DNA from: an uncultured Lachnospiraceae bacterium | GTDB lineage: Bacteria > Bacillota > Clostridia > Lachnospirales > Lachnospiraceae | Assembly: GCA_910586095.1 (NCBI GenBank) | Contig: CAJUHQ010000043.1 | Location: 1 to 14,197, forward strand | Length of the DNA: 14,197 nt | Reading direction: 5' to 3' | Shown here: piece by piece, positions 1-8,447 of the stretch | How the letters are laid out: each line of letters opens with the position of its first letter | How positions within the stretch are numbered: the stretch's first letter is position 1 | Position numbers and translations under genes: made by a program | Notes under the pieces: model-generated | Database searches by the model: none | Seen by the model: the letters and a program-made list of their open reading frames with translations, nothing else | What the model was told of the DNA's origin: nothing

Positions 1-3
1 AAG

Positions 4-45
4 AATAAGTGCATAACCATCATTTCTACTGGCTATACACTTATT
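4..45 (+). other. Imperfect inverted repeat upstream of addA
   Basis: Bases 4-15 pair with 34-45 as a 12-bp stem with one mismatch and an 18-base loop. No T-tract follows, so this is not a convincing terminator. It lies just before the addA ribosome binding site and could affect translation or mark the end of an upstream gene, perhaps addB, which is outside the window. The addA reading frame is also open through bases 1-63, so this stretch cannot be proved non-coding. Confidence 0.25.
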
Positions 46-63
46 ATACGAGGAAGAGGGAAG

Positions 64-3000
64 ATGAAGTTTACGCTAGATCAGCAGCGGGTCATTGACA
101 CTAGAAATAGCAACATCCTTGTGTCAGCGGCGGCGGGAAGCGGAAAGACCGCAGTGCTCGTGGAGCGCATTATCCAAATGATTACAGATGACAAGCATCC
201 AGTGGATATTGATAGACTGTTAATTGTGACATTTACATCGGCTGCTGCTGCGCAGATGCGTGAGCGGATTAGCGCCGCAGTGTCAAAAAGATTAGAGGAG
301 CATCCAGAGAATGAGCATTTACAAAAGCAGTCTTCTTTGATACACAATGCGCAGATTACTACGATTGATTCCTTTTGTCTTTTTGTTATCAGAAATAATT
401 TTAATGAGATTGGATTGGACCCTGGTTTTCGTGTAGCAGATGAGAGTGAAATCAAAATGCTTGAAGCAGATGTGATGGGGAAGCTTCTCGAGGAGGCACA
501 CACAGAACCAACACAGCGCTTCTTGCAGTTTATTGAATGTTATAGTACAGGGGCAAGTGAAAAAAAGATAGAGGAAGCCATTTTAAGACTGTATCATTTT
601 TCTATGAGTTATCCCTTTCCAGAAGAGTGGCTTACACAAAGAGTTGAGGATTATCGGCTTATCAATGTATCATCACTTTCTGAGAAGACATGGTTTGTAG
701 GGGCACTGGCTTATTTGAATACAATTTTACAAGAGTGTACAGATCGTCTTAAACAGGCACTTACAATTGCAAATCGTGCAGGAGGCCCTGGACAGTACAT
801 TCCTAATTTGACATCCGATTTAGAGTTGATAGAACGTTTAAAAACAGCGACTAGCTACAGTGAATTGTATGATTTGTTCACATATGTCGAGTTTACTAGG
901 CTTTCTGCCAAGAAAGCAGAGGGTGTAGATCCAATGCTGCGCGATATGGTTAAGGCTATTCGCGAGGAAGTAAAGAAAAATATTGCAGATTTAAAAAAGT
1001 TCCTTTTCCAAATCTCCATGGAAGATACTATTCATGACATGGCAATTTGTCAAAGTTTAGTGGAGGAGTTAGTAACACTCACATTGTCTTTTAAGCAGCG
1101 ATTAGACCAGGCAAAACGGGACAAAAATATTATTGATTTTTCGGATATGGAACACTTTGCATTGCAAATTTTGCTAGAGAAGAATGAGGAAGGGGACTTG
1201 ATTGCGCGCAATACAGCACTAGAATTTCGAGATTTTTTTGAGGAAATTATGATTGATGAGTATCAAGATTCCAATGAAGTGCAGGAGCTTTTGTTAAAAT
1301 GTATCTCTGGTGAGCAGCAAGGTCATTTCAATCGGTTTATGGTGGGAGATGTAAAACAGAGTATCTATAAGTTTCGGCTTGCACGTCCTGAGATCTTTAT
1401 GGAAAAGTATGATACCTATGTTACAGATCCTGACAGCGCAGAGGGTAAAGTGCGAATTGATCTGAGTATGAATTTTAGAAGTCGCAGTCAGGTGACAAAA
1501 GCCACTAATTATATATGCAGCCAAATTTTGACAAGTCAGGTAGGAAATGTAGAATACGATCATAGCGCGGCGCTCTATGCAGGAGCATCCTATCCAGAAT
1601 CGCATACTAAAATACAATTGTATGGTATGGAAACAGATTTATACAACACAGAGATTTTGATAGCAACCCCAGAATCGCTGTCTTCTCATGAAACGCGCAA
1701 GGAACAAACAAACAATAAACCCTATTCAGAAAAAGAGATTGAGGCCATGATGGTGGCAGATCGAATCGAACATATAGTTGGACATTTTCCAATAACCGAC
1801 GTGGCGACGGGGGAGGTGAGAAGTGCAAAATATTCTGATATTGTGATTTTATTTAGGGCGACAGCAGGTTGGGACGAAGAGTTTAGAAGGATATTGGCAG
1901 AGCGTGGTATTCCTGTCTATGTCACAGGAAAAGCAGGCTATTTTGAGACGATAGAGATACAAGGAATCGTGAATCTGCTAAGAGTGCTAGACAATCCATT
2001 GCAGGATATACCGCTTTTTGGAGTACTGAAGCTTCCTTGTTTTAAATTTTCGGAAGTGGAGATTGCCCAGATACGGTGCTTTGCTAAAGAGTATATTGCA
2101 AAAAAGGCAACTGAGGAACAGACTACACCAAAATTGTATTTGTATGAACAGATAAAGTTGTATCTTCAAGAATCGTCAGATGATTTAGTGAGTCGCCAAA
2201 AGATTGATAGATTTCTTCACACAATCGCTACATATCGGCAGAAGGTTGCGTATGTGCCGATCAAGGAATTACTACAGCAGCTTATCATGGAAACAGGGTA
2301 TGACACATATGTAGGTTCTATGCCAGGAGGAGATCAGAGAAGAGCTAATTTAGAGCTGTTGCTAGAGAAGGCAGGAGCTTTTCAGAATACAAGTTTTTAT
2401 GGCCTGTTTCATTTTATACGATATCTAGAGACTATACAGGAACAGGAGGTAGATTTTGGAGAAGCAAACATTTTGGATGAAAATGCGGATGTAGTGCGGA
2501 TTATGACAATTCATAAAAGTAAAGGTCTTGAATTTCCAATCTGTTTTGTCTGTGGATTGTCAAAACAGTTTAACCAGATGGATATGCGTCAAAGTATTCT
2601 AATGGATGTGGAACTTGGAGTAGGTGTTGACTATATTGATCCAAAAATCCGTGTAAAACGAAAGACGATGCGAAAAAATGTGGTTGCACAGCGCATGAAA
2701 GAAGATACGCGTGGAGAGGATTTGCGCGTATTGTATGTGGCATTGACAAGAGCTAAAGAAAAATTGATTTTGACAGGTTTTGTGGACGATCTTGATCGAA
2801 AGCTTGCAAATCACTTATATTTGACAATGGAACCTGCAAAAAAGCTTCCCTATTCTGTGATTATGAAGGCTGGCTCTTATATGGATTTATTGATTGCCAC
2901 ATTGATGCGTCATAGATGTATGGAGGAGATACTAGAGGAGAGAGGTTTTGGGTTTATAAAACATGACCTTCCTTATGGAGAGGTTTCTCTTGCACTGAGG

Positions 3001-3924
3001 ATATACCAAGAACCAGACAATCAATCAGAGAAGTTTACTGACCAGTTGAGAAAACAAAGTAAGACATGGGTGTTGGAGGATGTGTTATCACAGACAGACA
3101 AACTAGCAGATCCAGATCTAGAGCAGAGACTAAAACAGAGACTACATAGTGTGTATCCACATGCTGATTTAGAGGGACTTACAGTGAAAACTACGGTGTC
3201 AGAACTAAAAAAAGCATCTTATGCAGAGGCATTTGCAGAATCGCCTGAACTGGTGTTTTTGCCTAGAGAAAGTTATATACCAAACTTTGCAAAAGAATAT
3301 GACACAGATAGGAAATCGCCATCAGATCAAACATCAAAGAAAGAAACGGATGTTAGTTCCTTTATTGCACATGCTAGACAAGGTGTACAATATGGTACAG
3401 CAGTGCATAAAATTATGGAACTTTTATCTTTTTCGGAAAAGTTATGTACACAACATAGCAAACAGGAAAGAAAACAGCTTTATGAGGCGATTACTGATGA
3501 GCGCAAACAGTGGGAGAGTTCAGGGAGAGTGACTAGTGAAGAACTTGCATGTGTCAGCACAGAAAAAATTATGGGCTTTTTTCAGTCAAAGTTGTCACAG
3601 AGGATGATAGATGCTAATAAAAGAGGAGAGCTTTTTAGAGAGCAGCCTTTTGTGCTTGGCATTTCGGCGAATCAGCTTAAAGAGAACTATCCCTCTACAG
3701 AAACTGTATTGGTACAAGGTGTCATTGATGTGTTTTTCGATGAGGGCGGTGAGCTTGTACTTGCGGACTATAAAACAGATGTGGTAAAATGTGCAGAGGA
3801 ATTGATAGAGCGTTACAAGACACAGATGGATTATTATCAGATGGCACTCGAACAAATCACAGGGAAAAAGGTAAAGGAACGCTGGTTATATTCCTTTTAT
3901 CTACAACAGGAGATAAAAAATTAG
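64..3924 (+). CDS. addA: AddA, ATP-dependent helicase/nuclease subunit A of AddAB
   Basis: AddA is the UvrD-like helicase and nuclease subunit of cytoplasmic AddAB, the Firmicutes counterpart of RecBCD, which resects double-strand breaks for recombination. At 1286 residues it is near family length. Visible motifs are the Walker A AAGSGKT (about 23-29), DEYQD (398-402), GDVKQS (428-433), TIHKSKG (815-821) and ALTRAKEK (893-900). The C-terminal RecB-type nuclease shows His1115 in GTAVHK, Asp1222, Asp1235 and Lys1237 (DYKTD), so it looks catalytically intact. The ATG at 64 follows a purine-rich AGGAAGAGGG and gives the usual N-terminus. The frame is open to the window edge, so a longer start is not formally excluded. 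AddA needs AddB, which often lies immediately upstream; it is not visible here. An HAD gene follows 18 bases downstream, probably in the same operon. Confidence 0.97.
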   Translation: MKFTLDQQRVIDTRNSNILVSAAAGSGKTAVLVERIIQMITDDKHPVDIDRLLIVTFTSAAAAQMRERISAAVSKRLEEHPENEHLQKQSSLIHNAQITTIDSFCLFVIRNNFNEIGLDPGFRVADESEIKMLEADVMGKLLEEAHTEPTQRFLQFIECYSTGASEKKIEEAILRLYHFSMSYPFPEEWLTQRVEDYRLINVSSLSEKTWFVGALAYLNTILQECTDRLKQALTIANRAGGPGQYIPNLTSDLELIERLKTATSYSELYDLFTYVEFTRLSAKKAEGVDPMLRDMVKAIREEVKKNIADLKKFLFQISMEDTIHDMAICQSLVEELVTLTLSFKQRLDQAKRDKNIIDFSDMEHFALQILLEKNEEGDLIARNTALEFRDFFEEIMIDEYQDSNEVQELLLKCISGEQQGHFNRFMVGDVKQSIYKFRLARPEIFMEKYDTYVTDPDSAEGKVRIDLSMNFRSRSQVTKATNYICSQILTSQVGNVEYDHSAALYAGASYPESHTKIQLYGMETDLYNTEILIATPESLSSHETRKEQTNNKPYSEKEIEAMMVADRIEHIVGHFPITDVATGEVRSAKYSDIVILFRATAGWDEEFRRILAERGIPVYVTGKAGYFETIEIQGIVNLLRVLDNPLQDIPLFGVLKLPCFKFSEVEIAQIRCFAKEYIAKKATEEQTTPKLYLYEQIKLYLQESSDDLVSRQKIDRFLHTIATYRQKVAYVPIKELLQQLIMETGYDTYVGSMPGGDQRRANLELLLEKAGAFQNTSFYGLFHFIRYLETIQEQEVDFGEANILDENADVVRIMTIHKSKGLEFPICFVCGLSKQFNQMDMRQSILMDVELGVGVDYIDPKIRVKRKTMRKNVVAQRMKEDTRGEDLRVLYVALTRAKEKLILTGFVDDLDRKLANHLYLTMEPAKKLPYSVIMKAGSYMDLLIATLMRHRCMEEILEERGFGFIKHDLPYGEVSLALRIYQEPDNQSEKFTDQLRKQSKTWVLEDVLSQTDKLADPDLEQRLKQRLHSVYPHADLEGLTVKTTVSELKKASYAEAFAESPELVFLPRESYIPNFAKEYDTDRKSPSDQTSKKETDVSSFIAHARQGVQYGTAVHKIMELLSFSEKLCTQHSKQERKQLYEAITDERKQWESSGRVTSEELACVSTEKIMGFFQSKLSQRMIDANKRGELFREQPFVLGISANQLKENYPSTETVLVQGVIDVFFDEGGELVLADYKTDVVKCAEELIERYKTQMDYYQMALEQITGKKVKERWLYSFYLQQEIKN

Positions 3925-3942
3925 CCATGTGTTAGGAGGAGT

Positions 3943-4647
3943 ATGTTTCAGTATATTTTATTTGATTTAGATGGAACGTTGACAGATCCAAAAATGGGTA
4001 TTACGCGCTGCGTACAGTATGCTTTGAGTACACTTGGAATAGATGAGCCAGATTTGGATAAGCTAGAGGTTTTTATTGGTCCGCCATTACAAGATAGTTT
4101 TCAGGAATTTTATAATTTGAATGTAGATCAAACCAATCAAGCAATTGCAAAGTACCGTGAGCGATTTCAGGTAAAGGGTATCTATGAAAATGAATTGATT
4201 TGTGGTGTAAAAGAGATGCTAGAAACATTGCATCATCATGGAAAGCAGTTAGCAATTGCCTCGAGTAAACCAACGCCTTTTGTGGAGCGTATATTGGATT
4301 ATTTTCAAATTCGATCGTTTTTTGATTGTATTGTAGGAAGCAATCTAGACGGAACACGTGGGAGTAAAGAAGAGGTGGTCAAGGAAGCACTGCGCTCTTT
4401 GCATCTAGATCAGATGGCAGACATAGAGAAAAAGCAACAGATTGCTATGGTGGGCGATCGAAAATTTGACATAGAAGGAGCAAAGGCATATGGACTTACT
4501 GCAGTAGGAGTATCTTTTGGGTATGCGCTTCACAAAGAATTAGAAGAAGCAGGCGCAGATGTTATAGTAGATACTGTGGAAGAGTTGACTGCTTTCCTGA
4601 CAAACAAAGCAATTCGCAGGCCAAGCAAAAGTGGAGGATTACAATGA
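3943..4647 (+). CDS. HAD-family hydrolase, phosphoglycolate phosphatase / 5'-nucleotidase-like
   Basis: This 234-residue protein is a haloacid-dehalogenase-superfamily phosphatase with a helical cap after motif I. Motif I is FDLDGT (nucleophile Asp8, acid/base Asp10). Motif II is the ASSKP segment around Ser107-Ser108. The motif III lysine is probably Lys142 in RGSK. Motif IV is GDRKFD with Asp172 and Asp176 binding magnesium. The sequence resembles the Gph/PpaX/YjjG group, which dephosphorylates small phosphate esters such as phosphoglycolate or nucleotides; the substrate cannot be read from sequence. The ATG at 3943 has AGGAGG five bases upstream. Placement next to addA fits a possible house-cleaning role, since phosphoglycolate arises during DNA end repair, but that link is inference. 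The stop codon overlaps the next gene's start (ATGA). Confidence 0.9.
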   Translation: MFQYILFDLDGTLTDPKMGITRCVQYALSTLGIDEPDLDKLEVFIGPPLQDSFQEFYNLNVDQTNQAIAKYRERFQVKGIYENELICGVKEMLETLHHHGKQLAIASSKPTPFVERILDYFQIRSFFDCIVGSNLDGTRGSKEEVVKEALRSLHLDQMADIEKKQQIAMVGDRKFDIEGAKAYGLTAVGVSFGYALHKELEEAGADVIVDTVEELTAFLTNKAIRRPSKSGGLQ

Positions 4648-5705
4648 ATGTAATAAAACAGATGGCAAAAGTAGGTATAGGATTGGTAGCCTCTCTATTT
4701 TTGTTGACTGGCTGTAGCAAAAAAGTGGAGGATGCTAATCTGCTTGCGGGAATGGAGCTTGTAGAACAGTATGATTTTCAAGGTGCGCTAGAAAAGTTTG
4801 ACGAAGCACTATTAAATGACGAGGATATGCAGCTTTGTTACAGAGGACAGGGAATCGCATACATGGGACTTGGAAATTATGCAGATGCTGAGACAGCTTT
4901 TCTCAAATCAATAGAGAATGCCAAACATACTTTTAGTGTTGCTAGTCTAGAATATGACATAAATTATTATTTGGCTTCTGTATACATGAAACAAGGAAAA
5001 TATGCGGATGCTGAAAAGATATATTCTGCAATTATAGCGCTTCGCAAGAAGGATATAGATGCCTATTACCTGCGGGCTTGCGCTATCTTGCGGCAAAATC
5101 GCTACGATGAGGCAATACAAGACTTTGAGAAGGCATTTTCTCTAGATACAAAGAACTTGGATTTGGTGACAGATGCCTATGTAGAAATGCAGGCGGCTGG
5201 CTATGAGAATGAAGGCAAAGAGTATGTAAAAAAATTTATGAAGGACAATGACAAGAATCTAAAGGAACAACAAAAGGGTGTCATGTATTTCTATCTCGAA
5301 GATTATGAAAATGCACGCATTTATCTCGATGCTTTTATCAATGGTGATGATCCCAATATATCTACAATTTTGGGACAGACCTATGAAAAACTTGGCAATA
5401 TGGATTACGCAGCTACAGTATATCAAACATATCTTAGTTCGCATGATCCTAATGCTGGATTGTACAATAGTCTTGGGATCTGCTTGATGAATCAGGCTAA
5501 GTATACAGAAGCAATAGGGGCTTTTGAAGCAGGGATTGCGATGGGAAATTCTGATTACTTACAGGAGCTTCGTTTTAATTTGATTGTGGCAAAAGAGTAC
5601 AATCGAGATTTTGAGCAGGCCAAAAATTTGATGAAGGAATATCTTCAGATCTATCCTGATGATGCGGTTGCAAAAAGGGAAAATGAATTTTTGCAGAGCC
5701 GCTGA
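4644..5705 (+). CDS. TPR-repeat lipoprotein
   Basis: This 353-residue protein is predicted to be exported and lipid-anchored on the outer face of the membrane. The N-terminus has Lys5 and Lys9, a hydrophobic stretch (about 10-22), and a lipobox LTGC with Cys24 as the lipidated residue. The rest is a run of tetratricopeptide-like helical pairs, seen as repeated A/G-x-Y-x-x-A-x-x-x-F/Y patterns such as GNYADAETAF, GKYADAEKIY, NRYDEAIQDF, GNMDYAATVY and AKYTEAIGAF; I count about seven or eight. TPR arrays act as protein-binding scaffolds, and no catalytic domain is visible. The partner is unknown. The start at 4644 overlaps the HAD stop by four bases, with GGAGG just upstream inside the HAD gene, which suggests translational coupling. 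No strong terminator follows, although 277 bases of regulatory DNA separate it from nrdD. Confidence 0.9.
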   Translation: MNVIKQMAKVGIGLVASLFLLTGCSKKVEDANLLAGMELVEQYDFQGALEKFDEALLNDEDMQLCYRGQGIAYMGLGNYADAETAFLKSIENAKHTFSVASLEYDINYYLASVYMKQGKYADAEKIYSAIIALRKKDIDAYYLRACAILRQNRYDEAIQDFEKAFSLDTKNLDLVTDAYVEMQAAGYENEGKEYVKKFMKDNDKNLKEQQKGVMYFYLEDYENARIYLDAFINGDDPNISTILGQTYEKLGNMDYAATVYQTYLSSHDPNAGLYNSLGICLMNQAKYTEAIGAFEAGIAMGNSDYLQELRFNLIVAKEYNRDFEQAKNLMKEYLQIYPDDAVAKRENEFLQSR

Positions 5706-5761
5706 GAGCGCAAAAACAGTGTAGTTTTAGGACCTTAAAATAGAACAGATACGACATAAAA

Positions 5762-5777
5762 ACACAAGATATTGTAT
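5762..5777 (+). promoter_or_regulatory. NrdR box 1 (upstream site) of nrdD
   Basis: The 16-mer ACACAAGATATTGTAT agrees at 14 of 16 positions with the NrdR box consensus as I recall it (acaCwAtATaTwGtgt). NrdR is an ATP-cone repressor that binds paired boxes before ribonucleotide reductase genes. A second site begins exactly 31 bp downstream, the pair spacing expected for this family. Confidence 0.75.
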
Positions 5778-5792
5778 TTAGAAAATGTGTAT

Positions 5793-5808
5793 ACAGAATA
5801 TTTAGTAG
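5793..5808 (+). promoter_or_regulatory. NrdR box 2 (downstream site) of nrdD
   Basis: The 16-mer ACAGAATATTTAGTAG matches 12 of 16 positions of the recalled NrdR consensus. It starts 31 bp after box 1, about three helical turns, so both sites lie on the same DNA face. It ends 7 bases before the proposed -35 element, where bound repressor could block RNA polymerase. Confidence 0.7.
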
Positions 5809-5815
5809 TGTTCGA

Positions 5816-5844
5816 TTGACTTCCTTCTCTTGATCTGATATCAT
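5816..5844 (+). promoter_or_regulatory. Sigma-A-type promoter of nrdD
   Basis: TTGACT (5816-5821) and TATCAT (5839-5844) are separated by exactly 17 bases and each differs from consensus at one position. Transcription would start near 5851, giving an nrdD leader of about 130 bases. Placement directly after the NrdR boxes supports it. Confidence 0.65.
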
Positions 5845-5912
5845 TTATTTTATAGTATTTTTGCAAATAATGAGGTATCAATCAAGGTTCGTCACAGATT
5901 GTACAAGGATGA

Positions 5913-5939
5913 ATTCGCAGAAATTTGGTGATTGCGAAT
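5913..5939 (+). other. Hairpin in the nrdD leader
   Basis: ATTCGCA (5913-5919) and TGCGAAT (5933-5939) form a perfect 7-bp stem, extendable by one G-U pair, within the predicted leader and about 25 bases before the ribosome binding site. No T-run follows, so it is not a terminator. I recognise no riboswitch. It may stabilise the leader or have no role. Confidence 0.35.
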
Positions 5940-5982
5940 GAAGTTGGCAGTGTGGAGGATAGGGTGGAAGGGAGCATAGAAT

Positions 5983-8391
5983 ATGTTACAAGTAATTAAA
6001 AGAGATGGCAATAATGCTGTGTTTGTTCTTGACAAAATTAGCGGTGCCATTATTAAAGCATTTAATGCGACACAAATACAATTTAATCAAGATATTGTAG
6101 AGCTGCTTGCACTAAGAGTAACTGCCGATATTCAGGGAAAGTTAAAAGAGGGCAAAGTGCATGTGGAGGATATACAAGACAGTGTGGAGAAGGTATTAGA
6201 GCAGGCAGGTTATACCGAGACAGCAAAAGCATTTATTCTCTACAGAAAACAACGTGAAAAAATGCGCAATATGAAGTCTACTATTTTGGATTATAAGGAA
6301 GTGGTCAACAGCTATGTAAAAATAGAGGACTGGAGAGTAAAGGAGAATTCTACTGTAACCTATTCTGTAGGAGGATTGATTTTGTCAAACTCTGGTGCGG
6401 TTACAGCAAATTATTGGTTGTCTGAGATCTATGACACAGAGATCGCGCAGGCACACAGAAATGCGGACATTCATATTCATGACTTGTCTATGCTCACAGG
6501 ATACTGCGCAGGCTGGTCCCTAAAGCAGTTGATTCAGGAAGGACTTGGAGGGATTACAGGTAAGATTACATCAGCTCCTGCAAAACATTTGTCTGTGCTT
6601 TGCAATCAAATGGTAAACTTTCTAGGGATTATGCAAAATGAGTGGGCAGGAGCACAGGCATTTTCTTCATTTGACACCTATTTGGCTCCTTTTGTAAAAG
6701 TGGACAATCTTTCTTATGGCGAAGTTAAAAAATGTATTGAAGCATTTATATATGGGGTCAATACTCCGAGTCGGTGGGGAACACAGGCGCCATTTAGCAA
6801 TATTACATTAGATTGGACTGTTCCAAATGATCTCGCACAGCTTCCTGCCATTGTGGGAGGCAAAGAGATGGATTTTTGCTATAAGGATTGCAAGGAACAA
6901 ATGGATATGGTCAATAGGGCCTTTATTGAAATTATGATAGAGGGAGATGCCAATGGCAGGGGCTTCCAGTATCCGATTCCAACTTATTCGATCACGCGTG
7001 ATTTTGACTGGTCAGATACACAAAATAATCGCTTGCTATTTGAAATGACGGCAAAATATGGGACACCCTATTTTTCTAACTATATCAACTCTGATATGGA
7101 GCCTTCTGATGTGCGCAGTATGTGTTGTAGATTACGGCTTGACTTGCGAGAACTTCGCAGAAAAACAGGTGGTTTCTTTGGATCAGGAGAGAGTACAGGA
7201 AGCGTGGGGGTTGTGACAATCAACATGCCACGCATTGCGTATTTGTCAGCCAATGAAGAGGAATTTTACAGGCGACTCGACCACATGATGGATATCAGTG
7301 CACGTTCACTCAAAATTAAGCGTGATGTGATTTCTAAGCTTTTAGAAGAAGGGCTTTATCCATATACAAAGAGATATCTTGGAAGTTTTGACAGCCATTT
7401 TTCGACGATTGGTCTTATTGGGATGAATGAGGCAGGATTAAATGCAAAGTGGCTGCGCAAAGATCTTTCTCATGCACAGACACAACAATTTACAAAGAAT
7501 GTGCTCAATCACATGAGAAAGCGTCTCTCTGATTATCAGGAACAATACGGGGATCTCTACAATTTAGAAGCTACTCCAGCAGAGAGTACTACCTATAGGT
7601 TAGCAAAACATGACAAGGAGAGATGGAGTGATATTATCACAGCAGGGCATGTAGGCGATAGACCTTATTATACGAACTCTTCACATCTTCCAGTAGACTA
7701 TACAACAGATATTTTTGACGCATTAGATATACAAGATGAATTGCAGACTCTTTACACATCAGGAACTGTATTTCATGCATTTTTAGGTGAGAAGTTGCCC
7801 GACTGGAAAGCGGCGGCCAGCCTTGTGCGCACAATTGCTGAGAATTATCAACTGCCTTACTATACCATGTCACCAACATATTCTATATGCAAAGAGCATG
7901 GATATCTGACAGGAGAACAGAAAATCTGCCCCAAATGTGGTGGCGTGACAGAAATTTATAGTCGGATTACAGGGTATTACAGACCTGTGCAAAATTGGAA
8001 TGATGGGAAACTCCAAGAATACGAAAACCGAACAGAGTATAAGATGAGTAATACGATACATATAACACATAGCAAAGGGGCTGATCGTTCACAGTTTGAC
8101 AAGGAGCTTGTGGACAAGGCAGTAGAGCATAGGACTAGAAGGGAGGAAGAAAAGGGCAAAATGTATCTGTTTACTACAAAAACTTGTCCAAATTGCAGAC
8201 TTGCAAAAGAGTATTTGAATGAGATTGACTATACAATTGTAGATGCAGAGGAGAATATGGAGTTGGCACAGGAGTATGGGATTATGCAGGCGCCTACGCT
8301 TGTGGTGGTCGCGGGACAGTCTAGAAAAAAATATGTAAATGTGTCTAACATAAAGAAATATGCAGAATTTGTACAACAGATGTCTGTGTAG
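5983..8391 (+). CDS. nrdD: Anaerobic (class III) ribonucleoside-triphosphate reductase with C-terminal redoxin-like domain
   Basis: NrdD makes dNTPs from NTPs under anoxic conditions using a glycyl radical installed by the radical-SAM activase NrdG. Residues 1 to about 90 form an ATP-cone allosteric domain. The catalytic barrel shows Cys175 (GYCAGW) and the tandem Cys381-Cys382 (MCCRLR), one of which is the thiyl-radical cysteine. A zinc site is suggested by Cys636, His639, Cys649 and Cys652. The radical glycine is predicted at Gly664 in TGYYRP. The 802 residues exceed the usual 700 or so because a domain follows: from Met727 it reads YLFTTKTCPNC, with a redox pair Cys735/Cys738 and a probable cis-proline Pro771 (QAPT), resembling NrdH/glutaredoxin. 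This suggests thiol-driven turnover rather than formate use, which is inference. The start at 5983 follows GGAAGGGAG. nrdG is not adjacent. Paired NrdR boxes upstream predict repression by NrdR. Confidence 0.95.
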   Translation: MLQVIKRDGNNAVFVLDKISGAIIKAFNATQIQFNQDIVELLALRVTADIQGKLKEGKVHVEDIQDSVEKVLEQAGYTETAKAFILYRKQREKMRNMKSTILDYKEVVNSYVKIEDWRVKENSTVTYSVGGLILSNSGAVTANYWLSEIYDTEIAQAHRNADIHIHDLSMLTGYCAGWSLKQLIQEGLGGITGKITSAPAKHLSVLCNQMVNFLGIMQNEWAGAQAFSSFDTYLAPFVKVDNLSYGEVKKCIEAFIYGVNTPSRWGTQAPFSNITLDWTVPNDLAQLPAIVGGKEMDFCYKDCKEQMDMVNRAFIEIMIEGDANGRGFQYPIPTYSITRDFDWSDTQNNRLLFEMTAKYGTPYFSNYINSDMEPSDVRSMCCRLRLDLRELRRKTGGFFGSGESTGSVGVVTINMPRIAYLSANEEEFYRRLDHMMDISARSLKIKRDVISKLLEEGLYPYTKRYLGSFDSHFSTIGLIGMNEAGLNAKWLRKDLSHAQTQQFTKNVLNHMRKRLSDYQEQYGDLYNLEATPAESTTYRLAKHDKERWSDIITAGHVGDRPYYTNSSHLPVDYTTDIFDALDIQDELQTLYTSGTVFHAFLGEKLPDWKAAASLVRTIAENYQLPYYTMSPTYSICKEHGYLTGEQKICPKCGGVTEIYSRITGYYRPVQNWNDGKLQEYENRTEYKMSNTIHITHSKGADRSQFDKELVDKAVEHRTRREEEKGKMYLFTTKTCPNCRLAKEYLNEIDYTIVDAEENMELAQEYGIMQAPTLVVVAGQSRKKYVNVSNIKKYAEFVQQMSV

Positions 8392-8447
8392 AAAAATAAA
8401 AAACAGTGATTCAATTAATAATGCAGAAATGAAAATGGAGGACTTAT

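Noticed and set aside
8392..8447. Separate promoter for pyrF
   Set aside because: The 56-base gap has no -35/-10 pair with acceptable spacing; co-transcription with nrdD is simpler.
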